A DNA stretch of 11,728 bases from a bacterium (GTDB lineage: Bacteria; Chloroflexota; Dormibacteria; UBA8260; Bog-877): positions 1 to 11,728 of the forward strand of contig JAKAWF010000057.1 in the NCBI GenBank assembly GCA_021817025.1. The letters run 5' to 3'. Position numbers and translations under genes: made by a program. Below are positions 1-7,568 of the stretch, in pieces; the stretch's first letter is position 1, and the number at the start of each line of letters is the position of its first letter. Under the pieces are notes generated by a model. It was not told the origin of the DNA, made no database searches, and saw only the letters and a program-made list of their open reading frames with translations.

Positions 1-1128
1 ACCTCGCAGAAGCCGATCTCGGTGATCCGGGCCATCTCCGACTACTACCTCCACGCCAACGCCAACGTCCACCGGGGGGTCCACGCCCTGGGGGAGCGGG
101 CCACCGAGATCTTCGAGCAGGCCAGGCGGGACGTGGCCCGCTTCGTCTCCGCGGAGGAGCGGGGCGTCATCTTCGTGCGCAACACGACCGAGGGGCTGAA
201 CCTGGTGGCCCAGGCGTACGCCCGTCCCCGGTTCGGGCCGAAGGACCGGATCGTGGCCACCATCATGGAGCACCACTCCAACCTCGTCCCCTGGCAGCAG
301 GTGCGGGAGCAGACCGGCTGCCAGCTGGAGTTCATCGGCATGACCGACGAGGGGCGGCTCGACTGGGAGGACGTGGAGCGGCTGCTGCGGGCACCCACCC
401 GGCTCCTAGCGGTGACCCACGTGAGCAACGTGCTGGGGACCATTAATCCGATCCAGGAGCTGGTCCGGCTGGCGCACAAAGAGGGGATAACCGTGTGCGT
501 GGACGGGGCCCAAGCAGTCCCCCACATGCCGGTGAGCATCTCGGACCTGGGCGCCGACTTCTACGCCTTCTCCGGGCACAAGATGCTGGGGCCGACCGGG
601 ATAGGGGTGCTCTGGGGGCGGCCGGAGCTGCTGGAGGAGATGCCCCCCTTCCTCACCGGCGGCTCAATGATCTCGGTGGTGCAGCTGGACCACACCACCT
701 GGGACGAGGTGCCCCACAAGTTCGAGGCCGGGACCCCGGACATAGCCGGGGCGGCAGGGCTGTCCGCCGCCATCTCCTACTTGGATGGGCTGGGGATGGA
801 TGCGGTGCGCCGCCACGAGGAGGAGCTGACCGATTACGCGGTTGAGGCGTTGTCCGAAGTGCAGGGGTTGACCCAGTACGGCCCCAGGGGTTCGGACCGT
901 GCTGGAGTGATGTCCTTCAACCTGAATGGTGTCCACCCGCACGACGCGGGCACCATCTTGGACAGGGAAGGGGTAGCCGTACGTGCGGGACATCATTGCT
1001 GCCAGCCACTGATGCGCAGGCTGAGCGTCGCTGCCACTACTAGGGCCAGCTTCCAGCTCTACAACCGAAGAGAGGAGGTGGATTCCTTGGTCTTGGGCCT
1101 CAACCAAGTCGCAAGGATCTTCGCCTGA
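1..1128 (+). CDS. sufS: SufS-type cysteine desulfurase (5' end outside window)
   Basis: PLP-dependent group II cysteine desulfurase. It takes sulfur from L-cysteine as an enzyme persulfide and supplies it for Fe-S cluster assembly in the cytoplasm. The frame is open to base 1 and already reads T-S-Q-K-P, which in SufS follows the LDNAA motif near residue 30. The GTG at 22 is therefore internal and about 30 residues are missing. Of 375 visible residues: HHSN (91-94); DGAQ with the PLP-contacting Asp (about 168); FSGHKMLGP with the Schiff-base Lys at codon 580-582; GTPDIAG; and RAGHHC with the catalytic Cys at codon 997-999. ARASFQLYN then closes the domain as in the family. An extra Cys follows the catalytic one (HHCCQP, where HHCAQP or HHCTQP is commoner). 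The stop is at 1126-1128, and no sufU follows. The C-terminal third is less GC-rich (about 62% against about 70%, hand count). Confidence 0.95.
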   Translation, partial: TSQKPISVIRAISDYYLHANANVHRGVHALGERATEIFEQARRDVARFVSAEERGVIFVRNTTEGLNLVAQAYARPRFGPKDRIVATIMEHHSNLVPWQQVREQTGCQLEFIGMTDEGRLDWEDVERLLRAPTRLLAVTHVSNVLGTINPIQELVRLAHKEGITVCVDGAQAVPHMPVSISDLGADFYAFSGHKMLGPTGIGVLWGRPELLEEMPPFLTGGSMISVVQLDHTTWDEVPHKFEAGTPDIAGAAGLSAAISYLDGLGMDAVRRHEEELTDYAVEALSEVQGLTQYGPRGSDRAGVMSFNLNGVHPHDAGTILDREGVAVRAGHHCCQPLMRRLSVAATTRASFQLYNRREEVDSLVLGLNQVARIFA

Positions 1129-1209
1129 CGATCAGCCGCGGTGCGCTGGTTCTCCTGGCTGGAGCAGCGCGAGGGTGGTGGTCAGGTGGAGTTGGCTCGT
1201 CGGACCGGC

Positions 1210-1229
1210 TCAGCAGATCGATCTGCTGA
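1210..1229. terminator. Perfect 20-bp palindrome, candidate bidirectional terminator
   Basis: The sequence TCAGCAGATCGATCTGCTGA equals its own reverse complement. As RNA it could form an 8-bp stem with a 4-nt loop. It lies 81 nt past the sufS stop and 62 nt past the stop of the convergent - strand gene, where a shared terminator would be expected. No T-run follows on either strand, so it is not a classical intrinsic terminator. Short hairpins without U-tracts are discussed as terminators in high-GC Actinobacteria. A dimeric regulator's binding site is the alternative. The rest of 1129-1291 shows nothing. Confidence 0.35.
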
Positions 1230-1291
1230 CGTGCTAGCCCAATGGCATTCGCCACAAGGTTGGAACTTCCTACTCGCCGCGGTCAGATGGT

Positions 1292-4200
1292 CTACGCTCG
1301 CGTCCGACCAGTGCGGCGCCTGAGGAGAGCCGCCAGACTGCTTAAGAGCACGATGGCCAGCGCGCCGAGCAGGGCCACGTATCCGAAGTCCACGAGCCGC
1401 TGAGGCTGGTATGCGACTTGGACCGAGGTCGAGTGAACCGTCCCCGGCAGCAAGAAGCCATTGGCCCAGCCGTTCGCCTGGATGTGTTGCAGGTGCTTGC
1501 CGGCTCTGGTTTGCGCCGCCCAGCCCGGGTTGTAACGCTGCCAGAAGACCAGTAAGTGAGGCCCGGGCGCGGCTGGCAGATCCACCGTGATGCTATCTCC
1601 CCGGATTCCCATCACTACCTCGGAGGGGGAGGTCATGTTGCACCAAACGTAGGGCGGCCCACTCGCCGCGGTGGCACAATCGGGTACCAGCGGGGGCGCC
1701 GCGGCGAGCGAGAGCGACCCTACATCCACTTCGGAGGCCACGCCTGCCTGCGCAGGCGGGGCACTGATCCCAAGGAGGCAGTTGGTGAGTGGCCGGTGCT
1801 GTGCCGAGGTGGCGAGCGTAGGGGCCAAGACGAACGTTCTGGCGGAGTTCGCCCACTTTCCCGTGGTCGCGGGGAGCGTCACGACGGCGACAGGTGGGGC
1901 CTGGGTTGCGCTGAAGATTGCGAAAGTGAGGGAGGTCGAGCCGATGGTGCGGTACCGCGCCCGCACCTCCTGGAACCCTGGTGAGGGACAACTGGGGAGG
2001 TAACGAGACAGGGCGACCGCTCCGTATCGCACGGTGAGCCGGACGAATGTGCCACGGCCACCGACAGATGCGGAAATACCTGCCTGGGCTAGAGTTTGGT
2101 GGAGATAGTCGTTGGCGTCTCCCACTGGTTGCCATCCGGGTAGGCCGGTGGCGTAGGATGTCACTGTCAGTTCCTTCCTCGCTATCCGACCGGCCAAATG
2201 CGACGTCGGCCCCGGGGATGCGGCCGACCGGTCGAACACGGCCAGGGGGTATGGTGCCGGACCGAGTCGGAACAGCGTGAGGCCGGGAAGGGTCGTCCGC
2301 TGAGAGCCTCGGACAGAGGTCAGGGCGGTCAGAGCTGCGGCTCGAGTGGAAACTGGGGACAGCAAGAGTTCGCGGTAGGCTGCTGAGTCGTCGCGCACCA
2401 CCACCATGCGGATGTCGTATTGCTGCAGAATCGAGCTGACGACGCTGGGCACGCCCAACCAGGACAGGCCCTGGGGCGCTTGAGTGAAGGAGGCACCGGT
2501 CGTCTCGGTGAGGTCGAATGCCGACACCGATGGATGAGCTGGGCTTACTGGGGCGAAGCGCGACGTGTTCGGCACCCACAACACAGCTCCGTCCGGGCCG
2601 CCGAGGATCTCACGGGCCAGCTTGGCGTACCGTGCGGGTACTGGACGGGGCGCCAAGTTGTGACCCAGCGCCCCAGAGAGGGCGGGCCAGCCGCTCACCG
2701 CGACCAGCGTCCCCCCCCAGATCCCCACCGCGAGAAGGGGAAGGCTTGAGTGGCCAAGACAGGCACCAGCCAGGCGCGCCCGTATCCGCGACGGCGCCCG
2801 CGCGGTGCGTCGAAGATGGGCCTCTCGTACCGCAGCCGCCACCCCCGACCCAGCCTTTCGCTTCGGGGAGAACCCTGCGGCAACGGCCACTACCACCCCC
2901 AGGGCGGCTGGCCCGAAGTACGGCGACGGGTCGCGAAACACATCCATTGCAGGGACGTGGCTGAAGAGCCAGCCGTTTATCGCTCCGAAGGGCATGTTTG
3001 CGCCAGACACCAGGGCGGCGAACACGAGATAGAGGGCGGCACCAATCTGGACGCCCCGGTCGAGCGGGTCTCGAGCCAGGGTCACCGCCACTATGACTGG
3101 GACACCGAGCCAGAGCACCGGCACGCTGTGCAACGCAATGAACTGCATCGTGGGCCAGAACGGGTGGAACACCGTGAGCCCGTCGGCCAGGCTCATGAGG
3201 CTGAACGTTTGCAGTGCCGACGTCGTGGTGTACCCCGCTGGTAGGTGGGGCTGAACCGCGAGGATAGCCGGTACCAGCCACGGGCCCTGCGCCAGGCTGA
3301 GGACTAGAACGGCAGCTCCAATGGGCCTCCATCGGACTTGCCGCAGACGCGGCCGACGCGCAAGGGCAGCCAGGACCAAGAGGGCGGTTGCCATGCCGGC
3401 AACAGAGAGCCAGGCGGTCCGGGGATCGAACCAAGCCTGCAGTCCCACCACTGCTCCCAGGGCGATGCCGGACCGAAGGTTCCCCTGCGCCCACATAGAC
3501 ATTCCGGCCAGTGCCACCCAGGGGAAGAGAGCGTAGCCGACCCCCATGGTGAGCTGACCACCCGAAACCAGTATCAGCGCATAAGGATTGGAGGCGTAGA
3601 ATGCTCCCGCCCAGGCTGCCAGCGCTGCCTGCGCTCCCAGGCGGCGGGCCAGCAGCACCGCGCCGGAATACGAGAGCGCCACTGCAGGGACATAGAACCA
3701 GAGGCGCTCCAGAATGGGGTATGGGACTCCCACAGTGGCCAGCGCGCCCATCGCGGACTCGACCGGTGCCAGAGATCCGCCCAGGATGTTGGCGGTGCCA
3801 AGGTTCACGAACGACCAAAGCGATGGCACGGGAAAGAAGGCCTTCACCGCGGAGGCGTTGATGAAGTAGCCCCAGTCTCCCCAGGTGATCGCCCCGGGGA
3901 GAAAGAGTCCGTGGTACACGCCCAGAAGAAGGATCGCCCATCCAGCGGTCCACCCAACCGTCGTCATGCGCGAGGAGGGCGAAATTGCGTCCGTTGTTGC
4001 CTGGGGCTGGACCGAACTCCCGCCGGTTGCTCTACCCGGTGCGTCGGAAGCTGACCCATGGAGTTCGCGGCTGCCCTCCCATCCCCGCGGGGCGCGAATG
4101 GAGAGAATCAACGCTGCGGCCAGCGTGCACCAAACCAAGAGAGCTAGCGTCCATCCGGCAGTCGCCCCGTCGACCGTGTCCGCTGAGACCGTCACCACCC

Positions 4201-4393
4201 GAACGACGCCTGCCAGCGAATTGCGCACTAGCCACATCCCAAGCAGTGCAGTCGCTACCACCGCCAAGGCGGCCGCGACCGTGACTTCGCTGGCGGCTCG
4301 GCCAGCCTCGGGTACTCGCCGTTCGGGGGCGGCGGGGAGATCCGCAGGGGTGAGCGGCTTTCCCGATCGTCTCACAGGGCCGTTTCCGCCCAT
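1292..4393 (-). CDS. AftD-like (DUF3367-type) GT-C multi-pass membrane protein
   Basis: Large membrane protein of 1033 aa. Hydrophobic segments lie near residues 36-56, 79-99, 145-166, 232-250, 255-275, 282-300, 308-340, 356-380, 423-440, 448-465, 492-508 and 550-575, with one last helix near 990-1013 before a basic tail (LLRRRTGRTRA). GDWGYF at 172-177, in the first long extracytoplasmic loop, carries the acidic residue expected of GT-C enzymes. FRDPSPYF (486-493), the soluble segment with QQYDIRMVVV (657-666) and the C-terminal WQRYNPGWAA...NGWANGFLLPG module resemble AftD-type arabinofuranosyltransferases and YfhO-like relatives. Such enzymes use polyprenyl-phosphate sugars outside the membrane. 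Mycobacterial AftD is longer (about 1400 aa). The ATG at 4393 lacks a good ribosome site; the GTG at 4375 follows GGCGGA and is an alternative start. The donor sugar cannot be read from the sequence. Confidence 0.7.
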   Translation of the reverse strand: MGGNGPVRRSGKPLTPADLPAAPERRVPEAGRAASEVTVAAALAVVATALLGMWLVRNSLAGVVRVVTVSADTVDGATAGWTLALLVWCTLAAALILSIRAPRGWEGSRELHGSASDAPGRATGGSSVQPQATTDAISPSSRMTTVGWTAGWAILLLGVYHGLFLPGAITWGDWGYFINASAVKAFFPVPSLWSFVNLGTANILGGSLAPVESAMGALATVGVPYPILERLWFYVPAVALSYSGAVLLARRLGAQAALAAWAGAFYASNPYALILVSGGQLTMGVGYALFPWVALAGMSMWAQGNLRSGIALGAVVGLQAWFDPRTAWLSVAGMATALLVLAALARRPRLRQVRWRPIGAAVLVLSLAQGPWLVPAILAVQPHLPAGYTTTSALQTFSLMSLADGLTVFHPFWPTMQFIALHSVPVLWLGVPVIVAVTLARDPLDRGVQIGAALYLVFAALVSGANMPFGAINGWLFSHVPAMDVFRDPSPYFGPAALGVVVAVAAGFSPKRKAGSGVAAAVREAHLRRTARAPSRIRARLAGACLGHSSLPLLAVGIWGGTLVAVSGWPALSGALGHNLAPRPVPARYAKLAREILGGPDGAVLWVPNTSRFAPVSPAHPSVSAFDLTETTGASFTQAPQGLSWLGVPSVVSSILQQYDIRMVVVRDDSAAYRELLLSPVSTRAAALTALTSVRGSQRTTLPGLTLFRLGPAPYPLAVFDRSAASPGPTSHLAGRIARKELTVTSYATGLPGWQPVGDANDYLHQTLAQAGISASVGGRGTFVRLTVRYGAVALSRYLPSCPSPGFQEVRARYRTIGSTSLTFAIFSATQAPPVAVVTLPATTGKWANSARTFVLAPTLATSAQHRPLTNCLLGISAPPAQAGVASEVDVGSLSLAAAPPLVPDCATAASGPPYVWCNMTSPSEVVMGIRGDSITVDLPAAPGPHLLVFWQRYNPGWAAQTRAGKHLQHIQANGWANGFLLPGTVHSTSVQVAYQPQRLVDFGYVALLGALAIVLLSSLAALLRRRTGRTRA

Positions 4394-4427
4394 GCAACGA
4401 AGGCGCGCCGTGGCCGTTTGGCCCCCA

Positions 4428-5400
4428 TCAGCGATGGATGCTCCGCAAGCTCAATACTGGTCGGCTGCGATTGCGCTGCCTGCGTCGCTTCCCCAACCCC
4501 AGCAACGCGATGCTCTGGGGCGCCGACCATGTCTCCTTTACGCTGAATGACAAGGCGCTCACCACGCTCATGCTGGCGGCGAGGTCGTACTTGACCTTGA
4601 CGGGGTCTTGGTACGCATGCATGAAGGAACGCGGATCGCAGTGGGTCGACCCCAGCGGGAAGCCGTGGAGCAGGCGCGCTGCGCTGCGCACGTCGTCCAC
4701 TGGTCCGCAGAATCGTCCGGCGGGCAGGCAGGCGGCTTCCACTTGAGGAGTGGCTCGGCCCCAGCGGAAATCCTTACGGCGCGGCCGTCACGTCCAGGGA
4801 CGCATACCTTCGCCGCCGCAGCGCTCCCCGGTTGGCCGAGAGTCACCCAACGCAGGCTACCGATAGGAGCCTCTCGGTCCAGGCTGGTCCAGGATGCTCC
4901 TGGGGAGGCTGGTTGGCCAGAATTGGGACCGTGTATCGCGCGCGGCCGACCGCGCCCGGGAAACTGGGTGCGTCCGGGATGAGGGCTGCCACCGTGTCCG
5001 CCAGGGTCAGGGCATCGAGCGCGGTCGCGAGATAGGTGGCTACGTCCAACCGCCGCCGGAGCCGCAGCGCTATCCCGCCGGAGAGTCACAGAATGACGGC
5101 TCCGGCCCGCACCCGCGCGATTCGCAAGGCGGCGGCGCCCTCCCAGAAGGACACCGGATCGCAGCTCACCCTACCAATGACCTCCGTCCTTGCCCGGCCA
5201 TGGGCCGGACGAGCCGGGCTGGGTCGGCAGGCCGTGCGCCTCCCGCCGCCACGGCACCGGGGGGCGAAGGTCGACCAAACGGGCCGACCAGAACGCTCCC
5301 GCCAGTATGTGCTCACAACGAAACGGCGATGCACGCGCGAGTGGAATCGCGCACCGGCCGATCTCATGCCCTGCTCGCAGCAGGGGCGCTTGAAGGGGGC
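4428..5400 (+). pseudogene. Decayed IS1380-family transposase remnant
   Basis: No intact gene lies in 4394-5425. On the + strand, pieces resembling IS1380 transposases appear in family order: SDGCSAS (from about 4430; family SDxTxSR); VVLDLDGVLV (4584-4613; family VDLDATLV, first catalytic Asp); AGGFHLRSGSAPAE (4728-4769; AGLLRPGNAGSN); RPGNWV (4953-4970; RDGAWV); YPAG, then GPHP, then EGHRI and HPTN (5071-5178, one frame; WPAG, RPHP, DGHR, ATN); RHRGAKVD (5252-5275; RHRxxARVED); LPPV with HN (5296-5319); and EWNRAPADLMPCSQQ (5339-5383; ELVALACDLLAWTQ). Frames change at least four times and an in-frame TGA lies near 4545. The span from DLD to DLM (about 765 bp) matches about 240 family residues. 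The N-terminal 90 or so residues are absent. I saw no terminal repeats or target duplication. Family motifs are recalled, not searched. Confidence 0.55.
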
Positions 5401-5425
5401 ACAACCACCCATGCAGGGAACTCGG

Positions 5426-6310
5426 TCACCTGTCTTCAGCGCGTCTCTCCCACCAGGCCAGCCCTTGGCCTGGAAGGGCGCTGTGCTCAAGGCGTGAACA
5501 GGTAAAGCCGGCCACTCGGAGGTGGCGCGCCAGCTCCTCGAAGCTGTGTCCGGGCACCCGATGGTATTCGATCACCCACTGGTGGGCTGTTCTGAGCGTC
5601 GCGGCCGGGGTGGTGAGGACCATGTCATACTCCGCGCCCTCGGCGTCGATCTTGATCAGATCGATCCCTTCCGGGCACCCGGAGAGCACATCGGCGAGGC
5701 TGACTGCTGGCACCTTTACCTCCCTCACTCCTGGCTCCCCTGAGGCGCCGGAGACGATGGAGCTGGTGCAGAGGTCGCCGTCTCGTTCTGCCAGCCTAAC
5801 AGACGGCCCGGCTCCCGCCCCCGTCACCGCCACCTGGCGCAGGGTGATCGCGGAGCGTGAAGACTCGTTGCGCTCCACATTGAGGGCAAGTATGCCAAAG
5901 GCGGTGGGGCTGGGCTCAAAGGAAACGATCTGGGCTTGTGGCCGGACAGCGCCCACAGCGAGCGTGAAGGCGCCAAGGTTGGCGCCGATGTCGACGACGG
6001 TTGGCGCCGGTGGCAGGTGCAACGCGGCCAGCCGGTAGCAGTCTCGGCCGAAGACCTCGACGCAAGTCCTCCAGCTGCGATCGCCCACCAGAGTCTCCAG
6101 GATCGGACCCTGCCGCGACCGTAGGCGTAGCGCTGGCGGGCGGTTGAACACCCTTCCCACGAGGAGTCGGCAGGAGACTGGGAACCAGTTCTCGAAGCCG
6201 CGGTGGACGCCGACTGCCTCGGCCAGGATCGCCAACGCCCAATGTCGAGGCGCCGAACTCCGTGTCTCCACCAAGGGAGCCGACGTGCCAGGGGTCGAGT
6301 CATGGTCCAC
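5426..6310 (-). CDS. FkbM-family SAM-dependent methyltransferase
   Basis: 294-aa methyltransferase of the FkbM family, which O-methylates sugars or polyketides and is frequent in polysaccharide loci. The SAM-binding motif I is VVDIGANLGAFTLA (105-118), followed by the acidic FEPSP (131-135) and the family hallmark IDLIKIDAEGAEYDM (216-230). VEVFGRDCYRLAAL (84-97) precedes the fold. The last 40 residues, ending near WWERR, complete the domain, so the gene looks intact. No transmembrane segment is evident, so it should be cytoplasmic. The start is a GTG, 10 nt after the stop of the upstream GT4 gene, without a clear ribosome site, which suggests translational coupling. It is the last gene before the transposase remnant. 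The same motifs and spacing recur in the FkbM half of the GT2 fusion in this locus. Confidence 0.9.
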   Translation of the reverse strand: MDHDSTPGTSAPLVETRSSAPRHWALAILAEAVGVHRGFENWFPVSCRLLVGRVFNRPPALRLRSRQGPILETLVGDRSWRTCVEVFGRDCYRLAALHLPPAPTVVDIGANLGAFTLAVGAVRPQAQIVSFEPSPTAFGILALNVERNESSRSAITLRQVAVTGAGAGPSVRLAERDGDLCTSSIVSGASGEPGVREVKVPAVSLADVLSGCPEGIDLIKIDAEGAEYDMVLTTPAATLRTAHQWVIEYHRVPGHSFEELARHLRVAGFTCSRLEHSALPGQGLAWWERRAEDR

Positions 6311-6320
6311 AGGAACCCAT

Positions 6321-7568
6321 TCAGCCGCGCGGCGAAGGGAGCGGCCGACCGCTCACCGCCTCTCGGTAAATCATCGACCAACGGCTGGCGATCACGGGAA
6401 CACTGAGGGTCGCAGCGGCCCACCCGGCACCGGACTCACCCTCCTGCTGCAGTTCTGCCACATCGCTCCGGCACAGTTGACGAAGCTCTTCATACAGGTG
6501 CTTCCAGTCCCGGGCCGGGAGGACGCGGAGGGGCGCGCCCATGCCCACCATAGCGCTAGCCCCCACGTTGTACGAGGATACCGCCACGAGGCCCGCCCCC
6601 AGGGCGTCCGCCAAGGAGTGTCCCCAGCTCTCGGCGCGAGACATCGAGACGTAGACGTGGGCTGTGGCGTAGAGTTCGGCAAGGCGGTGTCGTTCCAGCC
6701 AGCCGTGGAGGCGGACCGACTTCCCTCCGGTGAGAGACCCCACCGCTTCCCGGATGTGAGCCATCTCGGGCCCGTCACCCGCCACGTCCAGGACCACGGG
6801 CTCTCCCGCGGCCGCCAGTCCGGCCACCGCCCTCACGATCTCCATGGTGCCCTTACGCTCGATCAGGTAGCCAGCCGTCAGGATGCGCAGGCTCGTACCT
6901 GGCCGCGGCCAGGTCTGTGTCCCGTCACTGGGAAGCCGGACCGCTGGCGGGATGACCTCCACCCGATCCGGCCCCACCCCAGCCGCGATCACCAGCTCCC
7001 GTGCCGCCGGGCTGATTGCGACGACCCGGCTGGCGCTCCGCAGCGTCCGGGCGGACAGCCGGCCGAATGCAGCGGAGAACAGGGGCCACGCGAAGCGCGC
7101 CATCGCCGCTAGCCTGGCCCGCGAGGCGGAGCCTCCCACCGCGGCGAGCTGTCCGCTGCGCTCCTCGCGCCCAGTCCACTCCAGGGGAGTCTGGACTGGC
7201 CCGACGACGAGGGGTACACCGTGACGGACTGCCCTTGCGCCCACAATACTGAACGACCTTCCGGCGGCGAACGGGAGCCCGTGATGCACGAGGTCAAACT
7301 GCCCAGACGAGACGCCGGCTCTGGCTGCCCTGTCGATCCGGAAGGGGAGTGAGAGCCCCGCCAGCTCGTCCGAACGCCAGCTCCCGATAGTAACCACCTT
7401 GATCCTCTCCGGTGTCGCGTCATCCGATCCCCCGGCCATGCAGGTGAACCGGAAGTCCGGCTCGCTCGACGCGACACCGGTCACAACGTCGTACAGCCAT
7501 CCAGACTCCGACCCCGACTCGGCCGAGAACCGTGCCCCTGCCGGGGCTACCAGGATGCGCACTGCCAT
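6321..7568 (-). CDS. GT4-family glycosyltransferase (second of pair)
   Basis: 415-aa GT-B retaining glycosyltransferase, expected to add a sugar from a nucleotide-sugar donor to a growing glycan at the inner face of the membrane. The N-terminal half begins MAVRILVAPAG. The linker and C-terminal Rossmann domain show VEVIPPAV (203-210), TAGYLIERKG (231-240), LDVAGDGPEM (260-269) and VRLHGWLERHRLAELY (285-300). The usual E-x7-E signature is ESWGHSLAD (313-321), so the second acid is Asp instead of Glu. I chose the ATG at 7568 over an in-frame start at 7595: it gives a 1-nt TGATG overlap with the upstream gene, has GAGGAG 8 nt upstream, and begins just before the first beta strand. Substrate unknown. 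Confidence 0.88.
   Translation of the reverse strand: MAVRILVAPAGARFSAESGSESGWLYDVVTGVASSEPDFRFTCMAGGSDDATPERIKVVTIGSWRSDELAGLSLPFRIDRAARAGVSSGQFDLVHHGLPFAAGRSFSIVGARAVRHGVPLVVGPVQTPLEWTGREERSGQLAAVGGSASRARLAAMARFAWPLFSAAFGRLSARTLRSASRVVAISPAARELVIAAGVGPDRVEVIPPAVRLPSDGTQTWPRPGTSLRILTAGYLIERKGTMEIVRAVAGLAAAGEPVVLDVAGDGPEMAHIREAVGSLTGGKSVRLHGWLERHRLAELYATAHVYVSMSRAESWGHSLADALGAGLVAVSSYNVGASAMVGMGAPLRVLPARDWKHLYEELRQLCRSDVAELQQEGESGAGWAAATLSVPVIASRWSMIYREAVSGRPLPSPRG

Noticed and set aside
1141..1323. + strand 60-codon frame after sufS as a possible small SUF gene.
   Set aside because: No SufU or SufT motif, no ribosome site, and the frame overlaps the 20-bp palindrome and the end of the opposing gene.
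1593..3953. Long alternative - strand frames of 328 and 447 codons inside the large membrane protein gene.
   Set aside because: They are shadows of the 1033-aa frame in GC-rich DNA: Arg, Pro and Ser-rich, without membrane segments or motifs.
4426..4454. TTGAGC (4449-4454) and CTGATG (4426-4431), 17 nt apart on the - strand, as a promoter for the AftD-like gene.
   Set aside because: The spacing is right but the -10 element is poor, and such pairs are common by chance. The gene must have some promoter here, but I cannot support this one.
4428..4742. - strand frame with KVKYDLAASMSVV, recalling the C-terminus of bacterial sugar transferases (KYDLYYI).
   Set aside because: Only the four residues KYDL match. 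The following Ser, Asp and Thr of that family are out of register, and no upstream catalytic part exists. The transposase reading on the other strand explains more.
4843..5169. - strand frame with good GC3 (GTG start, about 27 codons, one TGA, then about 77 more codons including DVATYLATALDALTLADTV), looking like a small gene with an internal stop.
   Set aside because: It is antisense to the IS1380-like motif blocks on the + strand, shows no motif I know, and contains a stop. Antisense of a GC-rich coding sequence easily gives such frames.
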